From NCBI RefSeq assembly GCF_004794465.1, contig NZ_SSDJ01000076.1, forward strand, positions 1 through 32,120: 32,120 nucleotides of DNA. The letters run 5' to 3'. Under the pieces are notes generated by a model. It had not been told where the DNA came from. It made no database searches and saw nothing but the letters and a program-made list of their open reading frames with translations. Each line of letters begins with the position of its first letter. The stretch's first letter is position 1. This document shows, piece by piece, positions 15,610 through 23,320 of this stretch. The stretch comes from Microbacterium sp. K24. GTDB lineage: Bacteria; Actinomycetota; Actinomycetes; Actinomycetales; Microbacteriaceae. A program made the translations under genes and the position numbers.

Positions 15610-16842
15610 TCAGGCCGGTGAAGACGAGAAGGGGATCAGCGGGGCTGAGCCGTCGGAGGCCCAGATCCCTTCGACGTGCGGGGCGCCGGTGGAGATGCCG
15701 GAGATCGCCGCGGTGAGGCCGCGGGTCACGAACACCTGGGGGCGGAAGCCGAAGATGACCGTGTCACCGACCTCGACGTGGTCGCGCGGCGAGTCCGGCG
15801 CATCGGCCAGGGGGATCCGGCAGTAGTAGTCGATGGCCTCCGGGGCGGGCATGTCCACGTCGAGCCGCAGGGCCGATGCGGTCTCGGACGAGCCGCCCGC
15901 GTACACGAGTGCCTGGGTCGAGCTGTCACCGAGCACCGGGTCGACGTAGAGTCCGCCGCCGAACACGTAGGCAGAGCCGCCGTGGAAATGCGACACCTCG
16001 CTGACGTACGCGATGGCCGGTTCCTCCACCAGATCTTCGACGGCGTGCAGGGGCGTCGTACCGGTGAGCCCATGGCCCGGCTCCACCTGCGTCGCCCCCG
16101 CTTCCGCGAGCGACGCGAGAACAGAGACCGAGGTCGTACCGGGGGCATTGACCTCGACGCGGGTGCGGCCGGATGCCTCCAGCATCTCCTTCGCACGGGT
16201 GAGGGTCGCGCGGTTGGGAGTCGCCTTCGCCGTACCGGACTCCGCATCGAAGAGGGTGGCGGGGAAGCTGGTCACGCCGGCGACGCGGACCCCCGGGATG
16301 CTGTCGATGCGATCGGCGGCGGCCACGATGTCCGCCAGAGCGAAGCCGCCCTCGTGCCCGGCGTAGAAGCGGTCGCCGGGGGCGACCACCCGCAGCAGCA
16401 CATCCTGAACGCGTCCGAGCGCCTGTGCCGCCGCTCCCGCCTCGCGCGCCTTCTCGTCGGTGAAGACGGTCCAATAGCGGGGCTGCAGGGCCGCGGCGAT
16501 CGACGCCTGATGTCGCGGGATCTGCACCAGGTGACCCAGGTGTCCGACTCGCAGTCCGCCCGTGGTCGCGGCGACAGCGCATTCCAGATCCACGCCCACC
16601 GCGTGCGTGATGCCGTTGGCGACCAGCACACGGGAGACGTCAGGGTTGCGACCGATCTGCTTCGTCATCGCGAACGGTTCCAGTCCCCATCGCGCGGCCT
16701 CCGCCGCGAACGCGGCGGCATTGCGTCCCACGGCATCGAGATCGATCACGAACGTGTTCGCCGGGATCTCGCCGGCGCGATGCAGAGCGGCGGCGGCGTC
16801 GAGAAGCGCAGTGTTGCGACGCTGCAGAAGGTTCAAGAACAT
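15610..16842 (-). CDS. YhfX-like, alanine racemase-fold PLP-dependent protein
   Basis: A 410-residue protein with the N-terminal barrel of fold-type III PLP enzymes. TFVIDLDAVGRNAAAFA at about 30-46 resembles the alanine racemase opening, and PFAMTKQIGRNP carries the likely PLP lysine at residue 61. Downstream are VGHLGHLVQIPRHQ, GVTSFPATLF, and an Ala/Gly-rich phosphate-binding candidate around EVNAPGTTSVS. The C-terminal part, with GDTVIFGFRPQVFVTRG, is the beta domain. Length and order match E. coli YhfX, whose reaction is unestablished; D-threonine aldolase-type activity is an alternative. A TAGGAG lies just before the ATG. Being placed between an ABC permease and ATPase ties it to the imported substrate, perhaps acting on its amino-acid or amino-sugar part. 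Confidence 0.78.
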   Translation of the reverse strand: MFLNLLQRRNTALLDAAAALHRAGEIPANTFVIDLDAVGRNAAAFAAEAARWGLEPFAMTKQIGRNPDVSRVLVANGITHAVGVDLECAVAATTGGLRVGHLGHLVQIPRHQASIAAALQPRYWTVFTDEKAREAGAAAQALGRVQDVLLRVVAPGDRFYAGHEGGFALADIVAAADRIDSIPGVRVAGVTSFPATLFDAESGTAKATPNRATLTRAKEMLEASGRTRVEVNAPGTTSVSVLASLAEAGATQVEPGHGLTGTTPLHAVEDLVEEPAIAYVSEVSHFHGGSAYVFGGGLYVDPVLGDSSTQALVYAGGSSETASALRLDVDMPAPEAIDYYCRIPLADAPDSPRDHVEVGDTVIFGFRPQVFVTRGLTAAISGISTGAPHVEGIWASDGSAPLIPFSSSPA

Positions 16843-16852
16843 GGCCGTGCTC

Positions 16853-17857
16853 CTAGCTGTTCTTCTTGCCGCGAAGGCTGAACGAGACCGCGACGAGGAT
16901 GATGGCGCCGCGGACGATCATCTGCTCCGAGACGTTCAGACCGGCGAGGATGAGTCCGTTGTTGATCATGCTCATGAGAAGGCTCCCGACGAGCGCGCCG
17001 ATGACCGTGCCCTTGCCTCCGAACAGGCTCGTTCCGCCGACGATGGCGGCAGCGATGACGGTCATCAGGTCGGCCTCGCCGAGGGTGTACCTCGCGCCCT
17101 CCAGCCGCCCCATGTAGAGCAGTCCGGCGAGAGCTGCGGTGGTGGCGCTCCCGATGAAGACCATCATGCGCACGCGATTGACCTTGATGCCGCTGACCCG
17201 CGACGCGGAGGCGCTGTTCCCGACCGCGAGCACATGGGCGCCGTATCGACGCTGACGCAGCAGGTGCCAGCCGACGAGCACCGCTCCGGCCGTCCACCAC
17301 AGCAGGATGGGCAGCCCGAGCAGGGTGCCGCCGCCGAAGAGGTAGGCGAAGGTGTCGTCGGTGACGGGGACGGACTGCAGGTCGGTGAGCTGCCGCGCCA
17401 GGCCGGCGACGAGCCCCATCGTCGCCAGGGTCACGAGGAACGAGGGCAGTCGCACCCAGGTGACGAAGATCCCATTGATCAGGCCGACCACAGCGCCGAT
17501 CGCCAGACCGGCGATGGCTGCTACCCACCAGATGCCGGTGGCCTGGAGGGTCACCGCGCCGGTGAGTGCCGACAACGCCACGACCGAGCCGATGGACAGG
17601 TCGATCTCACCCGTGCTGAGCACGAACACCATGCCGATCGCCATGATCGTGATCGGCGCGGCCTGGATCACGATGTTGAGCAGATTCGTCCCGTTGAGGA
17701 AGTACTGCGTCTGCGTGACCGCGAAGAACAGGAAGACGAGGGCGAAGCCGATGTAGACGACGTAGTTGCTCCAGGTCACTCCGCGGAGCCGATCCATGAC
17801 GGACGGCGTCTTCTCGGTCGGACTGCTCGGGGCGTGCTGAGGGGCGGCGGTGCTCAT
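16853..17857 (-). CDS. sugar ABC transporter permease (RbsC-like)
   Basis: A 334-residue inner-membrane permease of the BPD_transp_2 family. After a hydrophilic Pro/Ser-rich start there are about eight to ten membrane segments from residue 33. Family landmarks are GEIDLSIGSVVALSALTGA, the coupling-helix region AVGNSASASRVSGIKVNRVR that contacts the ATPase, and AAAIVGGTSLFGGKGTVIGA. A single permease gene implies a homodimer. The ATG overlaps the ROK kinase stop by four bases. Ten bases separate it from the YhfX-like start. Confidence 0.93.
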   Translation of the reverse strand: MSTAAPQHAPSSPTEKTPSVMDRLRGVTWSNYVVYIGFALVFLFFAVTQTQYFLNGTNLLNIVIQAAPITIMAIGMVFVLSTGEIDLSIGSVVALSALTGAVTLQATGIWWVAAIAGLAIGAVVGLINGIFVTWVRLPSFLVTLATMGLVAGLARQLTDLQSVPVTDDTFAYLFGGGTLLGLPILLWWTAGAVLVGWHLLRQRRYGAHVLAVGNSASASRVSGIKVNRVRMMVFIGSATTAALAGLLYMGRLEGARYTLGEADLMTVIAAAIVGGTSLFGGKGTVIGALVGSLLMSMINNGLILAGLNVSEQMIVRGAIILVAVSFSLRGKKNS

Positions 17858-18807
17858 CGGATCAGGCCTTTCACGAGGGTGGGGCTGTGGACGTGTTCGA
17901 GCGCGAGACGTGCGGCACCGATGACCGGGGCCCGATGGCCGAGCTCGCTGAAGCGGATGTCGAGGGCCGGGCTGCCGAGTCTTGCGAGCCATGACCGGAG
18001 GGGCGCGAGGAGTTCCGGGCGCGAGCCGATGCCGCCGCCGAGGACGAAGATGTCGGGATCGAGGACGGCATTGACCGAGACCAGCGCGAGAGCGAGGTAT
18101 CGCGCCTCGTCATCGACCGCGTCGATGGCGTGGCGGTCGCCGAGGGCCACTCGGTCGAACACGTCGCGGGTCGTGATGGTCTGACCGGTGCTCCGCTCGT
18201 AGCGTTCTGCGAGCGTGTGACCCGCCACCCTTTCCTCGAGCGATCCGCGGCGGTGGTGGGCGACGTCGAACGGGTCGGCGCCGATGGGGAGGTACCCGAT
18301 CTCACCGGCCGCGCCGGTGGCCCCGCGCACGAGCGCACCGCCGACGACCACACCCATCCCGATTCCCGTGCCGACGGCGACGAACACGAAGTCATCGGCC
18401 TCGCGGCCCACTCCCTCGTGCAGCTCTCCGACGGCGGCGACGTTCACGTCGTTCTCCAGGAGGACGGGGTGTCCGAGCGCGGCTTCCAGCTCTTCCGCGA
18501 GCCCGTGCTCTGTCGCGCCGAGGTTGGGGGCGAGATCGAAGCCCGCCGTGTCGTTGGGAACGCCGGCGCCCCCGAGCCCCGTGGCGACCACGTCGTCATG
18601 GCGGATGCCGTGGGCCCGGACCAGCTCTCCGATGACCTCGACGAGCTGCTCCACCAGGCTCGTCGAGCCATGCGGATGAGTGGGTGCCACGACATCGGCG
18701 ACGATCCTGCCGCCCGCGTCGGCGAGCCCGGCGCGGATCTTCGTGCCGCCGACGTCGATGCCGACGACGTACGTCGTCGCGGGAGCGGGCGGGGTGGGAT
18801 TGTTCAT
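17854..18807 (-). CDS. ROK-family sugar kinase
   Basis: A 317-residue ROK-family kinase, predicted to phosphorylate the imported sugar with ATP. The phosphate-binding motif GIDVGGTKIRAG is at about residues 15-26, the catalytic-base motif LLENDVNVAA contains the expected Asp, and the adenosine loop GTGIGMGVVVGG follows. The usual zinc-binding cysteine cluster (CxCGxxGCxE) after GEIGYLP is absent; GADPFDVAHHRRGSLEE stands in its place. FVLGGGIGSRPEL is the late adenosine-binding motif. The ATG at 18807 overlaps the phosphotriesterase stop, and the stop overlaps the permease start, both as ATGA, so the middle operon is tightly coupled. No DNA-binding domain is present. Confidence 0.87.
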   Translation of the reverse strand: MNNPTPPAPATTYVVGIDVGGTKIRAGLADAGGRIVADVVAPTHPHGSTSLVEQLVEVIGELVRAHGIRHDDVVATGLGGAGVPNDTAGFDLAPNLGATEHGLAEELEAALGHPVLLENDVNVAAVGELHEGVGREADDFVFVAVGTGIGMGVVVGGALVRGATGAAGEIGYLPIGADPFDVAHHRRGSLEERVAGHTLAERYERSTGQTITTRDVFDRVALGDRHAIDAVDDEARYLALALVSVNAVLDPDIFVLGGGIGSRPELLAPLRSWLARLGSPALDIRFSELGHRAPVIGAARLALEHVHSPTLVKGLIR

Positions 18808-19820
18808 GAAGCCGTCTCGATCGTGAGGATGCGGGCAGGGTTCGTCGTGACGAGTCGCTCGCACTGATCGGCGCTGACGCCGCGGTCGCGGAGCATCGGC
18901 AGGAAGATCCGGGCGAGGTAGCTGTAGCCGGTCTGACCGTGGGTGCCGGGGTTCATCCAGACCTCGGCGCCGGTGAGATCCAGCGCCAGCGAGACACGGT
19001 CGCCGTGCCCCTCGGCGACGAGTTCGGCGACGAGGTCGGCCCGTCTCTCATCCGAGCGGAAGTACGCCCGCTTCTCGAATTCGCCCTCCTCCCGGTCGGA
19101 GGATGCCGGGCCGAGGAAGAACTCCCACACCTGCTTGCCGACGGTGTCGACGGCGATGTTGACCCCTTCGTCGAGAACCCTGCGGACGTAGGACGGATCG
19201 GCGTGGGTGTCCATGTGTCCGATGACGACACGGCCGAGATCGACGCCTTCGCTGCGCAGCAGCCCGATCTGCTCGAGAGCCATGGTGCCGTGGGTCGTGT
19301 GGGTGGAGATCGCCAGGCCCGTCTCGTTCGACGCACGCGCTGCCGCGCGCAGGCACTTCTCTTCGTGCGGCGTGATCTCGCCGAGGCTGGTCGCCTGTTC
19401 CCCGAAGATGCCGGCGCGGATGCCGTGGCCGCCGATGCCGACGTTCGCGTCGGCGATGAAGCGGGCGGTCAGTTCGTCGAGTGACGCGTCCAGTGCCCAT
19501 CGGGGCGAGAAGGACTCGAGGTAGACCGCCGTGCCGGCGACGATGTGCAGCCCCGTCCGGCGGGAGACCTCGCGGAGGGCGTCGACGTTGCTGCCGTCCG
19601 CGTCGCGGCCGACGACGCCGTACGGGCTGAGGTCGACGACCGTCCGGAACCCGGCAGGGATGAGTCCCTGCAGAGCATCGACCGCCAGCTCGATCTGCGT
19701 GTCGCGATCGCCGCCGGTCAGCCAGGGGCCGGGCACCAGCGAGAAGAGATGCTCGTGCGGCATGATGCGGCCGAGCGACTGGGGGGCGACCGGTCCGAGG
19801 ACCGTCTGTACGTGCGGCAC
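18804..19820 (-). CDS. phosphotriesterase-family (Php/lactonase-like) metal hydrolase
   Basis: A 338-residue amidohydrolase-superfamily enzyme of the phosphotriesterase group (PF02126). Metal-ligand motifs appear in order: PHEHLF (His22 and His24); AGIFGEQATS with Glu near residue 140, where true phosphotriesterases have a carbamylated Lys; STHTTHG; VIGHMDTHAD; and ALDLTGAEVW with the catalytic Asp. Glu at the bridging position is a trait of E. coli Php and relatives. Several homologs hydrolyse sugar lactones or lactone phosphates, so lactone hydrolysis in this sugar pathway is the best guess; a pesticide-type role is unlikely. I chose the GTG at 19820, with GGAAGGAGG just upstream, over much longer shadow extensions. 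It lies 101 bases after the binding-protein gene. Confidence 0.88.
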   Translation of the reverse strand: MPHVQTVLGPVAPQSLGRIMPHEHLFSLVPGPWLTGGDRDTQIELAVDALQGLIPAGFRTVVDLSPYGVVGRDADGSNVDALREVSRRTGLHIVAGTAVYLESFSPRWALDASLDELTARFIADANVGIGGHGIRAGIFGEQATSLGEITPHEEKCLRAAARASNETGLAISTHTTHGTMALEQIGLLRSEGVDLGRVVIGHMDTHADPSYVRRVLDEGVNIAVDTVGKQVWEFFLGPASSDREEGEFEKRAYFRSDERRADLVAELVAEGHGDRVSLALDLTGAEVWMNPGTHGQTGYSYLARIFLPMLRDRGVSADQCERLVTTNPARILTIETAS

Positions 19821-19864
19821 GTCGCCTCCTTCCTGTGGATGTGTGCGAGAGGGTGTCCGACCCA

Positions 19865-19909
19865 CGCGGCGGGATCCTGGTCGCCGAGACGGCTCGGGAT
19901 CCCGCCGCG
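19865..19909 (-). promoter_or_regulatory. intergenic stem-loop after the substrate-binding gene
   Basis: CGCGGCGGGATCC (19865-19877) and GGATCCCGCCGCG (19897-19909) are perfectly complementary, giving a 13-base stem and a 19-base loop. It begins 12 bases after the stop of the binding-protein gene and ends 44 bases before the phosphotriesterase start. No T run follows. Stem-loops here in other sugar operons stabilise or separate the abundant binding-protein message from that of the transporter. Confidence 0.65.
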
Positions 19910-19921
19910 GAGCGGAGAGGA

Positions 19922-21052
19922 CTACTTGCCGGTCACGCTCGCGGGCGGCTCGGTTCCGTAGTCGTCTTCCCATGCCTCGACGATGTTGTCCGCGGTCGCA
20001 CCCATCGGGGTGACGGCGACGAGCGCCGGCGCTTCCTTCTCGAGCACTCCGTAAGCGGCAGCGGTGGCCAGCCCCTTTCCGAGACCGATCGAACCGTTTC
20101 CGACGAGTCCGACGACGTTGCCCCCGTCGACCATGTCTGCGGCGAGCGTCGCGTCGAGATCGTTCGTCACGACCTTGATGTCGGATCGACCGGCATCGCG
20201 GATGGCGGCCAGGACGCCCTGGGCCGCTGTGGCCCAGGCGACGTAGATGCCCTTGAGGTTCGGATTGCGCGCGATCATCGCCGCCGCGACCTCCTGGGTC
20301 GCCGCCTCATCGGCGAACCCCTCCTCAGCCACGATCCTGATGTCGGGGTACGAGTACGCCGTCCAGTCCTTGAAGGCCTGGTCGCGCTGGTTCGTGAACC
20401 AGAAGTCGGCGTCGTGGTACATGTAGCCGATCTCTCCTTCGCCTCCGAGGGCCTCGCCCAGCAGATCGGAGTTGATCTTGCCGGCCTGGGTCAGGGATTC
20501 GGTCACGATCGACACGAATTCCTCACCTGCGGTGTAACCCGCGGGCGGCGTGGTCATGATCACGAGCTTGATGCCGGCGTCGACCGCGGGCTGGAAGGTC
20601 GCCGCCGCCGACGTGGGATCGACGGCCGTAGCCACGATGATGTCGGGGTCGAGAGCGAGCACGGTCTGCAGGTTGTTGGCCTGGGTCGCCGCGTCGAAGT
20701 CGGCCTGGGTACTGGCCACCACGTCGATGCCGAGCTCGTCGAACTCGGCGGTGGCGCCCTTCTCGACCGCCGTGACGAATTCGGACGAGGTGTGCCAGAC
20801 GAAGGCTGCGGTGAACTCGCCCGCCTCGACCTCAGCGATCTCCTCCGGCGTGAGGGTGAGATCTTCGAGGGAGCCGGGCGCCTCGCCGCCGGGACCGGCG
20901 AACTCGAGACTGGGCTCGGAGGCGGGAGTGCGGGGGGCATCGGCCGCCGGCGTCGTGCCGGTGCTGCAACCGGCGAGCGCGAGCGTGGCGACCAGGGCGG
21001 AGGCGACCAGCAGGCGCTGGGGCGACCGAGCTGAGGTGAACGGTTTCTTCAT
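19922..21052 (-). CDS. sugar ABC transporter substrate-binding lipoprotein
   Basis: A 376-residue extracytoplasmic binding protein of the Peripla_BP_4 type. The signal peptide ends LALAGC with lipid-modified Cys29. A Pro/Ala/Ser linker follows, then two alternating alpha/beta lobes: TAAFVWHTSSEFVTAVEKGA begins lobe one, LDPDIIVATAVDPTSAA is mid-lobe, and NPNLKGIYVAWATAAQGVLAAI and DIKVVTNDLDATLAADMVDGG belong to lobe two. The family imports pentoses, hexoses or sugar-like molecules; the ligand cannot be predicted from sequence. ATG 21052 is the first codon of the signal peptide. It is the first operon gene and follows the predicted promoter and ROK-type operator at 21136-21165. Confidence 0.92.
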   Translation of the reverse strand: MKKPFTSARSPQRLLVASALVATLALAGCSTGTTPAADAPRTPASEPSLEFAGPGGEAPGSLEDLTLTPEEIAEVEAGEFTAAFVWHTSSEFVTAVEKGATAEFDELGIDVVASTQADFDAATQANNLQTVLALDPDIIVATAVDPTSAAATFQPAVDAGIKLVIMTTPPAGYTAGEEFVSIVTESLTQAGKINSDLLGEALGGEGEIGYMYHDADFWFTNQRDQAFKDWTAYSYPDIRIVAEEGFADEAATQEVAAAMIARNPNLKGIYVAWATAAQGVLAAIRDAGRSDIKVVTNDLDATLAADMVDGGNVVGLVGNGSIGLGKGLATAAAYGVLEKEAPALVAVTPMGATADNIVEAWEDDYGTEPPASVTGK

Positions 21053-21135
21053 GGCAGGAAGGCCTTTCGCGAGGGGGTGCGGGAGAGGGGTGGTGTCGGG
21101 CAATCCAGCCGAGCGCCGCTGCTGGGTTAGACCAC

Positions 21136-21164
21136 ACTTTAGTTTCATGTTGCAATCAACGCAA
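21136..21164 (-). promoter_or_regulatory. predicted promoter of the sugar operon, with overlapping dyad
   Basis: On the minus strand TTGCGT (21164-21159) is the -35 and TAAAGT (21141-21136) the -10, with a 17-base spacer. The dyad GTTGC (21149-21153)/GCAAC (21161-21165) with a 7-base centre covers the -35 region, as does the palindrome TTGCAA (21150-21155). Such a site would let the divergent ROK repressor block transcription. The surrounding 40 bases are markedly AT-richer than the genome. Confidence 0.55.
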
Positions 21165-21270
21165 CCCTCATTCCGATATTCGAGGGGGTCGAAGCCCGTT
21201 TCACGCTTGGGTTCCGCGGCGGAGTTGGCGTAGTTTGGTCTCACGGTGCCAGTAAATCGGCGAAGATTGC

Positions 21271-21280
21271 GGGGGGGGGG
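21271..21280 (+). repeat. ten-base G homopolymer before the ROK repressor start
   Basis: Ten consecutive Gs lie directly upstream of AATTG, where TTG at 21283 is the likely start codon. The run may serve as an unusually G-rich ribosome-binding site. Homopolymers of this length are prone to replication slippage and sequencing error, so its exact length should be treated with care. Confidence 0.9.
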
Positions 21281-21282
21281 AA

Positions 21283-22428
21283 TTGGTTCAGGACACGCGG
21301 GAGATGAACCGTTCGGCGGTCATCACGGAGCTGCTGCGTTCGCGGCCCATCAGCCGCACGCAGATCGCGCAGTCGACCGGGATCTCGGCAGCGACCGTGT
21401 CACGTGTCGTCGATCAGCTCATCGAAGAAGGACTCGTCCGAGAGGTGGCTGCGGTCGTGTCGGAGAGCCCTGGCCGACGACCGGTGCTGCTCGACCTCGT
21501 GGCCGACACGACCTTCGTCGTCGGCGTCGATGTCGGCGCGGCCAACACGCGCTACGTGATCGTCGATCTCGTCGGCACCATCGTGCTCTCGGAAGAGGTG
21601 CCGACCCCGTCGGAGCTGTCGGCCCCGAGTCTCGCCGAATGGGTCGCTGCCGAGGTCGAGAGCGCGGCCGGTGAACGTTGGCCGCTCGTGCGGTACGCGT
21701 GCGTCGGACTCCCCGGCGCGGTCAATCAGGAGCAGGGCGCGGTCTCGAACGCCTCCAATCTCGTGCAGGTCGAGGACAAGCGCTTCCTCGATGCGCTGGA
21801 ATCCGCCTTCGGCATCCCCCTCGAGATCGACAACGACGTGAACTATGCACTGCTCGGTGAACAGAGGTTCGGCGTCGCCCAGACCCACGCCGCCGCGGCG
21901 ATGCTCAACCTCGGAGCCGGACTCGGAGCGGCGCTGGCGGTGGACGGCGTCATCCTCCATGGGCGGCGCGGCCTCATCGGCGAGTTCGGCCACCTTCCGG
22001 TCGGCCCCCTGGGCACCCGCGTCGAGCACATGCTGACCGGCCCGGGAATCGTGAGGCGCGCCGCCGAGATGGGGATGCACCTCGACAGCCCCGATCAACT
22101 GTTCGCCCCCGACTCGTCCCCGGGGCTCGCGCCGCTGCGTGCGCAGTTCGATCAGGCGCTGCTGATCGTGCTGACCGCTCTCGCGGTGAGCTGCGATCCG
22201 GAGATGATCGTGCTCGGTGGCGGGCTCTCGAAATCTCTCACCTCGAGCCTCTCCCGCTACGAGGATGCCCTCCGGCAGAACCTCAACTTCTCGCCTCGAC
22301 TCGTGCTCCCCGAGCTCGGAGACATGTCCGGCGCCGTCGGCTCGGCGGTGTCGGGTCTTCAGCGGGTGTACCCGGAGCTCGGCGTCGAGGCGGATGCGCT
22401 CGCGACCCTGCCCCAGCGAGCTGCCTGA
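21283..22428 (+). CDS. ROK-family transcriptional repressor (NagC/XylR-like)
   Basis: A 381-residue regulator: an N-terminal winged helix-turn-helix (RSAVITELLRSRPISRTQIA, then GISAATVSRVVDQLIEEGLV), followed by a ROK sugar-binding fold from about residue 80 (VVGVDVGAANTRYVIVD, LEIDNDVNYALLGEQ, LNLGAGLGAALAVDG). The zinc-binding cysteine cluster is missing. It is divergent from the sugar operon and most likely represses it until the sugar or its phosphate binds. The TTG start at 21283 follows the G run at 21271-21280; an in-frame ATG at 21304 has a G-rich stretch immediately before it but too close for a normal ribosome site. It is one base from the downstream PhzF-family gene. Confidence 0.85.
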   Translation: MVQDTREMNRSAVITELLRSRPISRTQIAQSTGISAATVSRVVDQLIEEGLVREVAAVVSESPGRRPVLLDLVADTTFVVGVDVGAANTRYVIVDLVGTIVLSEEVPTPSELSAPSLAEWVAAEVESAAGERWPLVRYACVGLPGAVNQEQGAVSNASNLVQVEDKRFLDALESAFGIPLEIDNDVNYALLGEQRFGVAQTHAAAAMLNLGAGLGAALAVDGVILHGRRGLIGEFGHLPVGPLGTRVEHMLTGPGIVRRAAEMGMHLDSPDQLFAPDSSPGLAPLRAQFDQALLIVLTALAVSCDPEMIVLGGGLSKSLTSSLSRYEDALRQNLNFSPRLVLPELGDMSGAVGSAVSGLQRVYPELGVEADALATLPQRAA

Positions 22429-22429
22429 C

Positions 22430-23320
22430 ATGAACGTGCCCTTCTTCTGGGTGGACGTCTTCGCCGCCACGGCCCTCGCGGGCAATCCGCTCGCTCTCGT
22501 CCCGGATGCCGACGCCCTGACGACCGAGACGATGCGCGCCATCGCGCGCGAGTTCAACCAGTCGGAGACGACATTCCTCGTGCGGCCGACCGTTCCCAGC
22601 GCCGACCACCGCCTGCGGTCCTTCACTCCGGGCGGCTTCGAAGTGCTCGGGGCGGGTCACAACGCGATGGGCGCGTGGCTGTGGCTGGCGGCATCCGGTC
22701 GACTGGACGAGGAGGGCGGACGCTACGTGCAGCAGATCGGCGACGAGCTCCTCCCGGTCGGCGTCACCCGCGATGCCGATGGCCGATCCGTCGTGACCAT
22801 GCAGCAGTCGGAGCCGCGCTTCCTTGCGGCGCTCGGCGACGAGCGACGCGGTGCCCTCGCCGCGGCGCTGGGGATCGATGCGACCGACCTCGGCGATGAT
22901 CGGGCGGCGCAGGTCGTCTCCACGGGTGCCGAGCATCTCCTCGTCCCCGCGCGCGATCCGGATGCCGTCGACGCCGCGCAGCCCGACACCGCGGGGCTCC
23001 GCGCGCTGCTGGCCGACGTCGGCGCCGAGGGCTGCTACCTCTACACGACCGCCGTCGATCCGGGATCGCGGATCGACGCCTACGCGCGGTTCTTCAACCC
23101 GACGGTGGGCATCGCCGAGGATCCCGCGACGGGCACCGCAGCCGGACCGCTCGCGGCGCTCCTCGTGCGCGACGGCCTCGTGCACGAGGGCTCACCGATC
23201 ACGGTCGAGCAGGGCACGAAGCTCGGGCGTGCCAGCCGCATCGGACTCCAGGTCGACGGCTCGGTGGTGACGATCTCCGGCACGGGCATCGTCGTCGCCG
23301 AGGGCGTGCTCCGCCTCTGA
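22430..23320 (+). CDS. PhzF-family epimerase/isomerase-like protein
   Basis: A 296-residue PhzF-family protein (PF02567). PhzF itself isomerises dihydro-3-hydroxyanthranilate in phenazine synthesis, but most homologs are of unknown substrate and no other phenazine gene is visible. The catalytic-Glu motif NQSETTFL lies at about residues 43-50, and FEVLGAGHNAMG and EDPATGTAAGPLAALL match the diaminopimelate-epimerase-like fold with its glycine-rich active-site loops. The ATG at 22430 is one base after the repressor's stop, so it is cotranscribed with the ROK regulator. Its last 129 bases overlap the convergent EamA gene. Confidence 0.88.
   Translation: MNVPFFWVDVFAATALAGNPLALVPDADALTTETMRAIAREFNQSETTFLVRPTVPSADHRLRSFTPGGFEVLGAGHNAMGAWLWLAASGRLDEEGGRYVQQIGDELLPVGVTRDADGRSVVTMQQSEPRFLAALGDERRGALAAALGIDATDLGDDRAAQVVSTGAEHLLVPARDPDAVDAAQPDTAGLRALLADVGAEGCYLYTTAVDPGSRIDAYARFFNPTVGIAEDPATGTAAGPLAALLVRDGLVHEGSPITVEQGTKLGRASRIGLQVDGSVVTISGTGIVVAEGVLRL

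Noticed and set aside
16562..18184. Plus-strand frame of 540 codons
   Set aside because: It is Asp/His/Arg-rich, antisense to the permease and kinase, and shows no domain.
22430..23320. Phenazine biosynthesis role for the PhzF-family protein
   Set aside because: No other phenazine gene is present, and PhzF homologs are widespread with other or unknown roles.
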